A stretch of DNA of 64,000 nucleotides from Scleromitrula shiraiana (Eukaryota; Ascomycota; Leotiomycetes; Helotiales; Sclerotiniaceae). Made by a program: the position numbers and the translations under genes. Shown piece by piece: positions 41,421 through 56,131 of this stretch (its first letter is position 1; each line of letters begins with the position of its first letter). The notes beneath the pieces were generated by a model. It ran no database searches. It was not told where the DNA came from and saw only the letters and a program-made list of their open reading frames with translations. The stretch lies in the NCBI GenBank assembly GCA_028455995.1, contig JABELC010000003.1, forward strand, positions 868,001 through 932,000. Direction: 5' to 3'.

Positions 41421-43399
41421 TTAATTAGTATATATATTATAAATTAGGATTTTTATTTTATGTATAATATTAATTTTAATAAATTTTAAATATTTTTGTT
41501 TATTATTAATAAAAAATTCTTTATAATTTTTAATAATGAAAGATTTTATAAATTTTTTAATTTTTTAATAAAAAAAAGAATTAAATTTTATAATATTTAA
41601 ATATTTATTGTAAGAATAATAGTTTTTAATTTTGATTTAGATATTATAATATTTAAATATTTATTATAAATTAAATAGTTTTTCAATCGATTTTAAAATT
41701 ATAAAATTTAAATATTTATTATAAATAAAATAATAATAAAAATATAAATTATATTATATTATTTAAATATATATTATATTATTTAAAAAAATATTTTAAT
41801 AAATAAAAATATTGATAATAATAATTATTTTATTATAATTATAAAGATAATAATAAAATTATTTATATAAAAACTTTTATTTAAAAATTTTTATAAAATT
41901 TTTAATAATCTTTTTTTTATATTTTTATATATTTTTATTATTATTTTATTTTTTATTTTATTTTATAATAAATTTGTTTATTATATATTTATTTTATAAA
42001 TTAGAATGATTATATTTTATTTAAAAATTTTATTAAAATAAATTTTGATTTAATATTAGATTTATTTTATAAATTAGAGTAATTATATTTGATTTAAAGT
42101 TTTATTAGATCAAATTTTTGATTTGATATTAGATATTTGTTTAATAATAGTAAAAAAATTAGATAAAAATAAATTTAATAATAATTATTATATTATTTAA
42201 TAAATAAATATATAATATTATTAAAAATATTTTTTTATTTTATATTATGATATTATGGATAATATAGTAAGTAAAAACGATATAGAGAAAAAAAAAAAAT
42301 CGAAAAATATGAGTATAAGTATAAATTTTAAATAATTATAAAAAGAAAATAATTTATTAAATATAAATATTTAAAATCTAGAATTATTATTAATATTTTG
42401 ATAATCAAAATAAATATTTAATTAAATTAAAGAATTTTAATTAATATTAAAGATATTATTAAGAAATTTTAATAAAAGTTTAATATATATAAATTTATTA
42501 TAAAAATAATATTAATAAAAGATATTTAAATAAATATAAATCTTGATATTTTAAATATAGATGAAAATCTTTTTATTTAAAAATATAATAAATAATATTT
42601 TTAAAGAGTTTATGCTTAATTTTAAAAAAAAACAATAATTAAAAAATAATAATATATACGATTTTGAATATAATCAAAATTTTAAATCTAGATAAAATAA
42701 AAAATATTATAAAGATTTATTTAATAGATTATTTTTAAACGATTTAGATTTTATTAATAAATATAAAGAATATAATATAAAAAATTTATATATAATAAAT
42801 TATTATTTGAAATATAAATTTAATAAATATATAATTAATAATTTAAAGATTTTTATTAATATAAATTTATAGATAAATTTTAAAAAAACGTTTAAAAATA
42901 TAAAAATAAAGATGTTTTAAGTATTGAATAAAAGATATTTAATAATAATAAGAAAAGTATTATAAAAAAATAATATTTATATTAATATATTTATATTAAT
43001 AATTTATATATTATAAGATATAATATATATAAAATTATATTTTAAATAAATTAAAGTTTATTTAAAGAAGATTTATAAAGATTAATTAATAAAATTTAGA
43101 TTTAATAATATAAAGATAATAATAAAAGATTTAAAACAAAAATAGGATTAAAAAAAGAATATAAAAAAATAAGTTAAAAAAAAAGTAGATTAAATAAAAT
43201 ATTTTAATTATATAAATAGTAATCAATTTATTAAAGTATTTCAATAAATTATTAAAAAATATTTAATCTATAATAAAAATCGATTTTAAATATTTATTTA
43301 AAATTATTTTAATAATAATAATATATAATCTAATAAACTATATTATTTAATATATAATTTTATTTAATAACTATATATTATTTAATAACTATATATTAT

Positions 43400-43740
43400 A
43401 TAATAATCAAAATTATTAAGATAAAAATAATTATGATAAAAATTATTATAATTAAAATAATTATATGCCTTAATTTAATTAAAGCTATTTTGATTAGAAT
43501 TAATTTAGTTAAAATCGATTTAATCAAAATCACTATAATATAAATGATTATAATAAAAATTACTATAATCAAAATAATTATACACTTCAATTTAGTTAAA
43601 TTCAATTTAGTTAGATTCAATTTGGTCAAATTTAATTTGGTTAGATTCAATTTAGTTAGGGTTAACCTAATCAAAATCAATTTGATCGAAATTAATTTAA
43701 TCAAGATTATTATATATTCTAGAATAATTAAAATGAGTAT
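43400..43740 (+). repeat. Gag N/Q-rich 15-bp repeat tract in A3
   Basis: Repeated 15-mers such as TTCAATTTAGTTAGA and TTTGGTCAAATTTAA on the sense strand. The antisense 136-codon open frame (43396-43806) and the overlapping plus-strand frame are shadows of the repeat. A stretch TTAGGGTTAACC at 43657-43668 is part of it. Confidence 0.7.
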
Positions 43741-46700
43741 AATTAAAATAATTATAATTTTTGATATGAACAAAATTAAAAAAAAAATAGAGAAATGGAA
43801 AAGCATATATATATAAAAATAAATATAAAAATTAAAAATATTATTAAAAAAAAGATTATCAATATTATATATTAAAAATCTAATATTAAATCAATTTAAA
43901 TAAAATATATAATAATATAATAAAATTTAATAATAAAAATTACGATTTTGATTATAAATTAATTATATATAAATTAATTTTATAATATATAAATATTTTA
44001 AATAAATTTATAGTAATAACATTTTTAACTATATTTAAAAATAAAGCGCTCAAATATTATATATTAAATCTTATTATATTTTTATAAAAAATAAAAAATC
44101 TAATTATAAAATTTAAAATATAATATTAAAAAGAACTATATTATTAAAATATAATAAATAAATAAATAAAATTGATAATGAAAAGTATTATAAATAAAAA
44201 TTAAAAAAAGAAATTTAAATAATATTTAAAGTTATTTTTTATAAAAATAAAATGATTATATAAGATTTTATTAAACAATATAAAAAACTAATTATATTTT
44301 TATAAAAAAATAATTTTATTATATTAATAAATCAAATAATATATTTAAATATATTATTAACTAACTATAAATATTTTTAATCTTATTTAAAAAATCAAAA
44401 AAGCAATCCAAATCTATAATAAATTATAAAATAATAATATTAATATATATTATATTAAAAAAAAATTTATAAATAATTTATAAAATCAAAATAAAAGTTT
44501 TAATTATAATAAATATAATAAAACAAACAATTATAATAATTAAAAAAAATATAATAATTATCAAAATCGATTTAAATTACAATTTAATATTCAAAAATAA
44601 TATAATAAAAAAAGTTTTAAATTAATCTATAAAAAACAATATTAAATATATAAAAAAAAAGAATATTTTTTACAAACTACTTAAAATCTAATCAAAAAAA
44701 AACCTAAAAAAAATATAAAAAAAAAAATTATTAAAAATAACAATAATTATATATATAAATAATTCTTAATATATTATAAAAAAAAGCAAAAAATAAAGAA
44801 AAAAAATATCGAAAAGATTTATAAAATATTTTATATAAAAATAAAATACTTAAATAAAATTATATTAAAAATATATTATATATCGAAAAATTTAATTAAT
44901 AATTTATAAATAATTATTGGATTTATAAAAAAAATATTTGAATATATATTAATATATAAAAAATTATTTAAAAATAATCAAATCAATAAAAATATAGTAT
45001 CAAAACAAATCATATACAATTTTAAAATATTTTTTATAAATAATAAATATAATCTCAATAAATTTTAAGATATTATAATCAATATAAAAATAATAATAAT
45101 ATTAATTATTAATAAATAATAATCTAAAATATTATAAAAATTAATTAATTTAATTATTAATTATAATAAAACAAAAATTATAAAGATTATATTTAAAAAA
45201 AAATATTAAAAAATTTATTAAATTATATAAAATCAAATTATTAATTAAATAAATTAAAATTTATATTATTTATATAAATATATTATTTTTATTTTATTTA
45301 ATAAATATAAACAAATTTAATATATTTTTTAATAATATTAAAAATCAAATTATTCATAATAAAACTGATAAATACTTTTTTATTATATAAAAACACAACT
45401 ATAATTTTTTATTATAAAAACATAATTATAATATATTTATATAATTAGTAATTTTAAATAATATTTATTATTTTATAAAAATAAAATTTTAATATTTATA
45501 TAAATATTTTAATTATTTAATTATTTATAAATTATATAATATATTCAAATAAATTAATTATAATAATGTAAATAAAAATAAAATTGATAAATTAATAAAA
45601 TATTATAATTAATATCAAATATATAATAAATTATTAAAAAGATTCAAATTCAAAATTAATAATAATAAAAATAATAATATTTAGTTTAATTATATAATTA
45701 TAATTAATATTATATATATAAATAAAAAAATAATATTATATATATTCAATAAAATAATAAAATATTAAATAACAATATTTTTAAATAATTTATTAATAAA
45801 ATATATTTAAAATATAATTCAATTTAAATAAATTAATATTTATATAAAACTTTTAAATTATATTATTATTAATATAAATATATAATTTATTATAAAAAAA
45901 TTTAATAAATATATAAATATTATAATAATTAAAATAAAAATAATTTTTATAAAATCTTATTAATCAATTAATAAAATCAAATAATATTATAAAATTATAT
46001 AATAAATATTTAAAATTCTATAAAATAAATTATAATAATTTGGTTTTATAAAAAAACAAATATTATAAATAATAATAAAAACTATAAATAATTCAATAAA
46101 TTTCAATAAATTAATTCTAACACTTTTAATATTCAATATATTTATATATATAAAAAAATCAAATCTATTAATAAAAACTATCATTAACTTAATAATAAAA
46201 TTGCAAAAAATAAATAATAAAATCTATAAATATAAAATAATTTAATTAATAAAAAACATATTATAAAAATAAAATAAATTATTTATATATATAATATATA
46301 ATTTAAAGATATATTTAAAAGTTTTAATATATAAAAAAATTATTAAAATAAAAAAAAAGAAATAAACAAAATTTTATATTTTTAAATCAATAAAAAACAA
46401 GAATTATAAAATCAATATAAATAATTATATTATAATAATATAATCAATATTAATTCGCCTATATTATAAAAAATTTATTAATTTAATATTAATATTATTA
46501 ATAATAAATATAAAAAACTATATACTATTTATATTTATAAATAATAATAATAATTAATTAATTATTTAAAAAATATTAAAAACAACGATATTAAAACTAT
46601 TTAAACTAATAATTCATAAATACAATAAATTAAAAAAATATTAAAATTCTAATACTCTATTATTAATAATAATTCAATTTTATTAATATATTTAATAAAA

Positions 46701-48701
46701 TATATAATAAAAAATACAATTTAAATTATATAAAAAAAATAAAGATTTTAAAAAAACATTATTAAATATTATAATATCATTAAATAATAAATATATTATA
46801 TATTTAATTAAAGCTTTTTTTATAAATAAATTGATTTTTTTTATTAAATAAATTAAATATAATAAAAAAAAAACAAATAAAATATATATAGAATTAAAAA
46901 AAAAAGAATTAAATAAATTAATAAAAATCAATATATTCAAAATAATAAAATAGAAAAAAATTTTAATAAAAATAAAAATCTTTAAATATAAATAAATTAA
47001 TAAATTTAAATATTTAAATATAAAAAATATATATAAAAAATCAAGGTTTATTATATAAAATTTTAATAATATAAAAAAATATATTATATTTATATAATTT
47101 TTAATTATATAATATTTAATTTATTAATTAATATTAATAATTATAATTATTATAATAATAATAAAAAATAATAATATATTTAATATTTATTTATATAATA
47201 TTATTTAAATATATATATAAATAAATTTAAAATTTATATATTTTATCTTTATATATAGAATTCTAAAAATAAAAAATTATTAATTTAATATATATTTAAA
47301 TTATTATATTATAAAATTTAAAATAATAATATCAATATATAACTTTTATTTATTATATATATAAAAATAAAATTTTAAAATTATAGCGATATAAATCAAT
47401 AAAATTTTAATTACTATTAATAAATAATTTATTTATAAAAAAAACATTATTTAAAAAAAATTAAATTTTTATATAAAAAACAAAAATAATTAATTAAAAT
47501 ATATTTATTTAAATTCAATAATAATTTAATATTATTAAAAAATTTAATAATTATAATAAATTAAAAATTTTAATATAAAAATATAAAACAAATCAAAAAT
47601 ATTAATATTAATATATATAAAATATATAATAAATTTTAAAAAAATATAATATTAAAAAAACAATATATTATATAATGCATTTATAGTATTTATATTATAA
47701 TTTATTATTAATTTAAGATTTTATTTAATTTAATATAAATTATATAAAATATCAAATTAAATAATAAAAATATAAAAACATTTAATAAATATATATAATA
47801 ATAAAAAAAAAATTTTATAAAAAAATTTTAATTTATATTATTTAATTCTAATATTTTTTATATATATATATTTATTAATATTTTATATATTAATAATTTT
47901 AATTTATTATTTTAAATTAAATATATTATTATATTAATAAATAAAAATAAAAATATAAATATTATATATTAATTTTTAATTAAATATAAATATATTATTT
48001 AAATTATATTAATATTAAAATTTTATATAATAATCTTTAATTTTAATATAATAATTATTATTAAAAATATAATTAATAAAATCTTTAATAATTATATTCT
48101 ATTATTAATTATTTATATTAATTTATATTTTTTATTTTAATTATTAATTAAATTCAAAATAATAATTAAAAAATAATTTATAATTAACATTATAATACTA
48201 TATTAATTATATAAATATAAAAAAATTATAAAAATATAATAAATTAATAATAATAATAATTTAATAAATATAATAATAAAAATAAAATTTTATTTAATAT
48301 TAAAAAAATTTATTAATATAAATAAAATATTAATAAAAATTAATAAATAAATTAAATATAAAAAAAAATTTTGATTTTTTTTTATTTATTTTTTAAAAAA
48401 TAATTAAATAATAATTAATATTATTTATTTAATTTATATATAATTATTATCAAATAAAATAATAAAATATATAATATAAAAAATAATAATAATATAAAAT
48501 AATAATAATATATAATTTAAATAATATTTATTTTAATCTAATTTTAAAATATTATATTATATATAAATAAATTATAAAAATTTTAAAATAATAAAAAATT
48601 AAAAAAAACTTATTTTACTTTTATTTTATATAAATAATTTATAATTTTTATAAAATTCAATTTTTTATATATATAATATTAAATTTTCAAAAAATTGCCA
48701 A

Positions 48702-48862
48702 TATCTATATAATCAAATATATAACCTTATATTATATATCTATTAAAAAAATATATATCCTCGATAGCGCACAACACTCTTTTTGAATTCCTTAAACAAA
48801 TAATATAATACAAAATAATATCCATAATTGTATAATTCCATACCCCCAGAATCATATAAACA
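48702..48862 (+). repeat. 3' LTR of A3
   Basis: A 161 bp LTR. The right half retains C-rich islands, including GATAGCGCACAACACTC and CCATACCCCCAGAATCATA. Confidence 0.92.
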
Positions 48863-48867
48863 ATTAT

Positions 48868-51800
48868 ATATTATAATTAATAAATAATAATCAATAATTC
48901 TAAAAAATATGCAAAAATTAAATAAAACATATATTAAATTAGTTTATTCATGAATAAAATTAAAATTATATAAAATTTTGAACCTTTAAAAGATCTATAA
49001 TTTTATTAATAAAAAGTTAATAAAACCTTTAATATTAATTATTATTTATCTATTAAATATTGATTAAATGTTTATTCAATATATAATGATTATTTATAAT
49101 AATTTAAAAAAATTTATATAATTTTATTATTAACCATGAAAAAAAAGTGAAATTTAAATAAAATTATATTAATTAATAATATTTATTAATATTTTAAATA
49201 AATTTTTAAAAATATTAATATTAAAAAGATTTTTAAAATTCATTTTTAATTTTTTAAATAAACTTTAAATTTAAAAAAAAAATAATAATAGTTTTAAGAT
49301 TTATTATAAAATAAATATCTATATTATAAAACTATTATTCAAAATATATCACAACTTCCTTTAATTTGAATATATCAAATATATTCAATAATGATGCTCT
49401 TTATAAATAAAATCTAATTAAATAAAGAATTTAGATTAAAAATATTTATAATCTTTCTTAATATAAAGGAAATATTTGATTATATAATTAAAAACTAATT
49501 ATTAAACATTTTAAAAAAATTATATTTTTTAATAAATTTAATAATATAAATAAAATTATTTTTTAGAGATCGAAGATTAAAATTTATATTTAATAAATAA
49601 TTAAAAAAATTCAATTAAATAATTAAAAAAATTCAATTAAATTAATATAGAAATATTATAAAGTAGTTTGATATTTTTTATTTTATTTTTAATTTATATA
49701 AAGCATTTTTATTAATATTTTAATATAAAAATTTTATTATATATTAATGATATAATTTTTATAATTTTATTTTTTATTTTTCAAAAAAAATTAAATTATT
49801 TTAAAGAAAGAAATTGTTATATTATATCAAAAAAAATTATTAATATAGTATAGTTTAATATTAATTTAATTTTTGAAAAATATATAGATATATATATTAA
49901 ATAAATAAAATTAATAAAATTAATATTTTATTATATAATTAAATTTATAAATATTAAAAACAAATTAAATATAATAACTATTTATCAAATTTACATAATT
50001 TATATTATTGATATAATAAATTATAATTTAATAATTTAAAAAAAAATTAATTAAAATTAATCAAATCTTTATAATGATTATAAAATTTAAAATTATAAAA
50101 TTTTTCTAAAATCCTTTAAATCATTTTTGTAGTAAGTATAAAAATTAAAATAAATTTATCTTTTTTTAAAATCAAATTAAATTTTGATATTGAAAAATAT
50201 AATATTCAAATATTAAAATCTTTCATCAATATTTTACTAATAATAAAAAGATTTTATTTAATAAAACAAAATCATTAAAAAATTCATTTTAATTATAATA
50301 TATCATAATAAATTTTGATAAAGTTTATTTTTATTAATATATTTTTAAATTAATTTATCAATTTTATTCTGTTTTTTAAAAAAAGATATATTATATTTTA
50401 TTTTTATTAATAAACATTAAAAAAAAACTATTTAAATAAATTATAAATTCTTAATTTCTTTATAAAATTCTTCTATTTAAATATATTTATATTTATAAAT
50501 AGAATTAAAAAAACTTAGTTAATATTAATATTATTCTATATGATTATAATTTAAAATTAAAAAATATTAAATAACATAATTCAAACTTTTTAAAAATTAT
50601 ATATAATAATAAATTAAAAATAATAAATTCAAAAAATCGTTTATATAATTAGAATCATAAATCCAATTATAAAATTAAAAAATTCTTTTTAAATAAATTT
50701 AAATAATCAAATTAGATCATTTAAATTAGAAATTTTATTAGATAATTTTAAATAAAATTAATAAATTAAAATTGTCAAAATAGAAAAATAAATTAAAACA
50801 TATAAAATTCAAATTTTGCTTTATTAACTTTTAAATTTTATTAATATTATAAATAATAAAAAAATTAATAAATTTATTATATATATTATAAAATAATATT
50901 TAAATTCAAATATAATCAATTTTATTATAATTAATATAAAAATTAATTAATTTAATTAATATCATAAATAAAAATAAAAATCCAAAAAAATGACTTATAA
51001 TAAAATATCCAAAAATTCAAAAAAACTTGAAGAATTTTAAAAAATTTAAAAATTGAATAGTTTTAAAAAATTTGAAATTTAAATTAAAAAAAATAAATAT
51101 AAAACTTTTTTTAAATATAAAAATTAAAATAAAATATATTATAAAATATCTTTAAAACTTTTTTTTTCAATTATAATACTCAAAAACAAAGAAATTGATA
51201 TAATAAATAAATTAAAAAAATATCATTAACAAAAAAAAATATTATTAATAAAAAAAAAGATCATTTTAAAAAAAAATATAAAAAATAAAATAACAAAATA
51301 AAATCAAAATAATTAATCTCTTTTACTTTTTTTTAAAATTAAACTTTTAATCTTTCTTTAAAACAGATTAATGATAAAAATATAAATCTTAAATCATTAA
51401 AATTTAAAATCTTGATAGTCTTATATAGTTAATGATTGAAACAGGACTTTAAATCAAAAAAAAACTATATTAAATAATATTTCAATATAGTAATAATCAT
51501 AAAAACATAGATTATTATATGTAAAAATCTGAAATAATTTTAAAAATTTTTAAAAATCAAAATTATAATAATACTTAATATTTATAAATATTATATATAC
51601 TTTTTTTAACTTTATTATATTATATCTCTTATATATTATTAAGATATATAATATTTACAACAAATAAAAGCTTTTTTTCTATATATTCACATAGTATTTT
51701 AATATAATATTTTAAATTCATAAAATCTTTTGATTAAAAAAATATATACATAGTTATATAATTAATAAAAATAATATTAATTATATTTTACTTAAAACAA

Positions 51801-52108
51801 TATTTAAGTTGATTGATTTATTCACATCAATACAAAAAATGCTTTGTATAATATCGACAATTTTGACTCGGAGATTATTTGGTAATTTGTACATGTTTCA
51901 ATTTTAATTTGACCGAGTACTACTAGTATATAGTAGTATATAATCTTAGATTTCTAAAAAATTATTAATATTTATATAATCAATTATTATATGATGTTAT
52001 ATTTTTTTAATTCATTTCTTCAAGTTATTCTTTTTGATTTCAAAGTTCTTTAAATAATCATTATTACAACTTGAATATACTCGTAAAAATTATTTATACT
52101 AATATATT
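48868..52108. other. AT-rich sequence, unassigned, with one unmutated island
   Basis: No intact gene or LTR pair is seen. A short island of normal composition lies at about 51840-51950. It contains ACTCGG and CCGAGT as an inverted pair about 50 bp apart and an ACTACT...AGTAGT inverted pair. The stretch from about 51957 resembles the junction of family A internal sequence with its 3' LTR over about 35 bp before diverging, possibly a truncated remnant. Confidence 0.45.
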
Positions 52109-52269
52109 TGTTTATACAGTCAACACGTAACCTTACATCACGTACTCATTGAAGAGATATATACTCTCGATAACGTACAACACCCTTCTTAATCTTTTTG
52201 AACATAATAATACAATATAGAAAATATTTCCATATTGTATAATTCCATTTCCTTAGAGTTATACAAACA
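52109..52269 (+). repeat. Solo LTR of family A, partly preserved
   Basis: 161 bp starting TGTTTATACAGTCAACACG and ending TTATACAAACA, with duplication ATATT at 52104-52108 and 52270-52274. It keeps ACCTTACATCACGTA and CTCTCGATAACGTACAACACC. It is the last repeat before the gene-bearing half. Confidence 0.88.
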
Positions 52270-52274
52270 ATATT

Positions 52275-53268
52275 ATATTATCTCATACTTTCAAGATCAC
52301 GATTGATTAATAATCATGTTATTCTAAATTATTATTTACTTTCATTTAATATATTACTATATTTTTTTATCTTTTATAATATAGAAATATTTAAAGAAGT
52401 TTCTATATAAAATTTAAATAATAAATTCAAGTTGATAAATAAATAAATTTGAACTTTAATCATTACTAATAAAAAAAGATATTTAAATTCGTATATTAAA
52501 CATAATAATGAAAATTTTTGAATATAAAATTATATTAATAAAAAATCTTTCATTATTTATAGACTTTTATTCTTAATTATTCAAAAATATATATTAATGA
52601 AGTTCAAAATCAATAAATTAAAATCTTTAAATCTTTTAATTTATAATTTATTATATAATTTAATATTATTTAATTCGAAATCTACTATATTTATATCATA
52701 TATCAGTTTACAATGTGATTAACAATTCATTATAGATTATAGTAATTAATTAATAATTATCATTATTCTTATTTATATAATCAAAATATTCATAATATCT
52801 ATTCAATTAAAATATAAAATTCAAGATATAAAATTCAAGATATTACATTTTGAAGTATTAAATATTAAGATATATAATATTATCTTTTATTAATAGACCT
52901 TTCTTTTAATTTTGTATCCCCATTATTTATTTATATCTATATTCATATCTCAACAATAACTTTGAAATGAATCCTTAAATCATACACATTGCTTTCTATC
53001 TAGATAGATAGTTACAATCATAAAATGCAGGCTTTCTTTTTATCTAATGTTAGCTTTGCAGATATGATAGATTTTGTGGGGTACACATTAGATAATGAGT
53101 TATTTTTTTACTAGACACACACCACATCATTTAATATCATATTTACATTGGAATGGCATCGTACCTTTCCCTTCCTCCCTGCTTACCTCGTCTAAACCAA
53201 CTCGAAATAATAGGATTCACTTTCACTCTTCTCAGAACAGCTGTGCAAAATTCGGTACTGATAATAAC
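52275..53268. other. Isochore edge and RGD1 upstream region
   Basis: AT-rich to about 52,900, with ordinary composition from about 53,090. The final ~200 bp before the gene start contain CT-rich stretches (CCTTTCCCTTCCTCCCTG at about 53164) typical of fungal promoters or 5' leaders. An open frame continues in phase from 53095 into the RGD1 start, but that extension shows no family similarity that I recognise. Confidence 0.6.
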
Positions 53269-55660
53269 ATGTCGCTTGAAGGAGATGTTGGAGCCGATAC
53301 GACCGGGTCACCGAACGGCGAGCGACCTACATCTGGAGGGCCAATTCCAACAAACTCCCAGATGGACGCAAATGCCAAAGCAGTTCGAGATGTAACCAGC
53401 TCCGAGGTAGAAACTCCAGTTGCAAATGGTATTGTTCCCTTTGAGAAGCTAACGAAGTTCCATTAGATTGGCATCTCGACTCTTTTGAATCGATTGAAGC
53501 AGAGTATTGCTTCTGCAAAGGTATTTCCCACCAACATACGCATTAACGATTAAGTTGACCTTTGCGCTTTAGGAATTTGCGCTTTTTCTTAAAAAGAGAT
53601 CTACGATGGAGGAGGAGCACTCGAATGGACTGAAGAAACTCTGCAAAGCTACCGGTGACAGCATTCGCAGACCTGAACATCGACATGGCTCATTTCTCCA
53701 ATCATACGAGGAAATTATTAATATACACGAGCGGATGGCAGAGAATGGGGCCCAATTTGGAATATCTTTGCATCAAATGCACGAAGACCTCATTGAAATG
53801 GCTTCAAATCTCGAAAAGGGGAGGAAACATTGGAAGAATACTGGGCTGGCAGCAGAACAACGTGCTGCTGATGCAGAAGCTGCTATGAAGAAGTCAAAGG
53901 TTAAATACGATTCGTTAGCCGATGAGTACGACCGAGCTCGAACAGGAGATCGACAATCTGGCAAGATCTTTGGGCTCAAAGGTCCCAAGTCAGCAGCGCA
54001 GCATGAGGAAGATCTTCTTCGCAAAGTTCAAGCAGCTGACGCAGATTATGCGTCAAAAGTTCAGAATGCCCAAACTCAGCGCATGGAGCTTTGGTCGAAA
54101 TTGAGGCCCGAAGCCGTAAAAGCGTTGGAAGACCTTATTCAAGAATGCGACTCGGCATTGACTTTACAGATGCAGAAATTCGGTATGTTCTAAAAGACAA
54201 ACAAGCATGCAAGCAGAGCAGAGCATAAGCTAACTCCCCCAAAAGCCTCGTTCAACGAGAAATTACTTCTAAGCAATGGTTTAAATATAAGTCCAATACG
54301 TGCGAAGGAACAAGGGACCTCTAGTCGCAGCCTTCGTGAAGCGGTCAGCTCCATTGATAACGACAAAGATCTTAGTAATTACATTAGTAGCTTCGCTGGT
54401 AAGGTACCGCCACGAGCTACTGAAATCAAATACGAGCGTAATTCCGTTAGTATATACTCACTCTTGACAATCAAATGATACTCGCAGCTAACTCGCAGTA
54501 CAGGTTCTGGGACCCTCCCAACAGAATGCCCAGCGTCAATCTGACCCTCAAAGCTCTATCCCGTCTCGCCAGACTCAAAATCCTGTAGGCATACAACCGC
54601 AGCCGTCTCACCAGGTTCATATGAGCCAACCATTCAATCAGATTGCTCCGCTGTCCAGCCCTCAGCATGAGCGAAGTTATAGCCATGGGCCATTCATTTC
54701 ACAGTACCCTACATCGACAGCATCCACATTTAACACCCAAGCACCAACCGTAGGTGCTGCAACAGATACCAGTACATGGTCGCCTCGTACTGATGGACCC
54801 CCCCAAATCTCAACGCTACCATTTCAACCACTTTCTCAGGGTGAGGCATTGCCCCAACAAACACCAACTAATACCTCGACACCTTTTACGCCAAATGCAT
54901 ATGCATCAATTCCTCCCAGTGCAGCTCCCACTAATACTACTCATCTCGCGCCTCTCAAGCCAGTATTTGGACTCGGTCTTGAGGATTTGTTCGAAAGAGA
55001 TGGCACTGCTGTTCCTATGATCGTCTACCAGTGCATCCAAGCTGTCGATTTGTTTGGACTTGAGGTTGAAGGAATATATAGATTATCCGGAACCGCATCT
55101 CATATCGCAAAGATCAAGGCAATGTTTGACAATGGCAAGTTGGAAAATACGTATTACCATATACTTGGCAACTAACAGATTGCAGATGCATCGAAAGTAG
55201 ATTTTCGCAATCCGGAAAGTTTTTTTCATGATGTTAACAGTGTTGCTGGGTTACTAAAGCAATTCTTCAGAGAGCTGCCGAATCCTCTGCTGACAGTTGA
55301 AGAATATGCTGCTTTTATAGAAGCTGCAAGTTCGTATCACACTTTAGTCCCTGGTCCTTTACTGTTTGCTGATATAAAATAGAGCATGATGACGAGATTG
55401 TCCGCCGCGACTCCTTACATGCTATTATAAATGGATTACCCGATCCAAATTACGCCACTTTGCGCGCACTGACTTTACATTTAAACCGAGTACAAGAGCA
55501 TTCAACTTCCAACAGAATGAACGCGAGCAATCTAGCAATCGTATTTGGGCCCACCCTTATGGGTGCAAATACCGGTCCAAACATCCAGGATGCCGGGTGG
55601 CAAGTTCGAGTTATTGATACGATATTGAATAACACATACCAGATATTTGATGATGATTGA
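53269..55660 (+). CDS. RGD1: F-BAR and RhoGAP domain protein, Rgd1 family
   Basis: A GTPase-activating protein for Rho GTPases (Rho3/Rho4 in yeast) at the plasma membrane, acting in polarity, cytokinesis and cell-wall signalling. Seven exons: 53269-53406, 53467-53520, 53573-54182, 54246-54445, 54504-55134, 55186-55329, 55383-55660, giving 684 residues (yeast Rgd1 is 666). The F-BAR domain starts at about residue 47 (IGISTLLNRLKQSIASAK) and continues as a coiled coil to roughly 310. A Pro/Gln/Ser/Thr-rich linker follows to about 485. RhoGAP spans about 487-684, with the arginine finger R527 in GIYRLSGT, K569 in LLKQFFRELP and N642 in NLAIVFGPTL. The ATG at 53269 has A at -3. Intron 5 is GC-AG (GCAAGT). 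The intron 4 donor (GTTAGT at 54446) is the least certain; GTATAT at 54450 with acceptor 54498 also keeps frame. It converges with SRB8. Confidence 0.93.
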
Positions 55661-56131
55661 TGGAGGGTGGATGCCTACAGACACAGTAATAACTCTCTAT
55701 GTTAGAAGCAAACACTTAATGTGATATGATTATTCAACATGTGAGAAGGACCGCGCAGCCCTACCTTAGTGTCCTTGCGGCTAGCTTCTCATTCCCTAGG
55801 TACCTGCTCATCTTGAGGGCTTGAAGTTGGATTTGGCTTTTAGCCGAGTTATCTCTCAGTGGTAGTAATGCTGTTGAAAGTTTGATACTGTAAACAATAA
55901 TGCTGCCATCAACATACACTGAGATCCTACAGCTTACAGAAGGAGAGCATTAACATTAACATGACAATCTGGATAGTGAATGGTTCTAGACGCAGCTGTG
56001 GTATCATGGTATAATTATATTTATTTACATAGGTTGGGTAAGAACATTAGATATACCCAGTACCTCAAATTCTATTTATGTTACTCGAAAAACATGGCTA
56101 TCTCCAAACAAATCTGTAGTCCAACCAGCTA
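55661..56131. other. Convergent intergenic region RGD1/SRB8
   Basis: 471 bp between two stop codons, presumably holding both 3' UTRs. No ORF or RNA gene is supported. Confidence 0.7.

Larger units (their letters stand above)
41260..48862 (+). mobile_element. Family A Ty1/copia-like element A3, complete
   Basis: 7603 bp with LTRs 41260-41420 and 48702-48862 and target duplication ATTAT at 41255-41259 and 48863-48867. Sense is plus; it is colinear with A2. The N/Q Gag tract is at 43400-43740, protease near 45065-45400, and integrase about 45480-46480. From about 46780 the sense strand weakly recalls the start of a copia reverse transcriptase. Relative to A2 it lacks about 68 bp between short direct repeats (A2 35570-35640; A3 about 47260). 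All frames are broken. Confidence 0.92.

Noticed and set aside
51957..52095. Possible additional family A LTR just left of the solo LTR at 52109
   Set aside because: Only the first 35 or so bases resemble the internal-LTR junction; the rest diverges, so it is noted as uncertain within the unassigned stretch.
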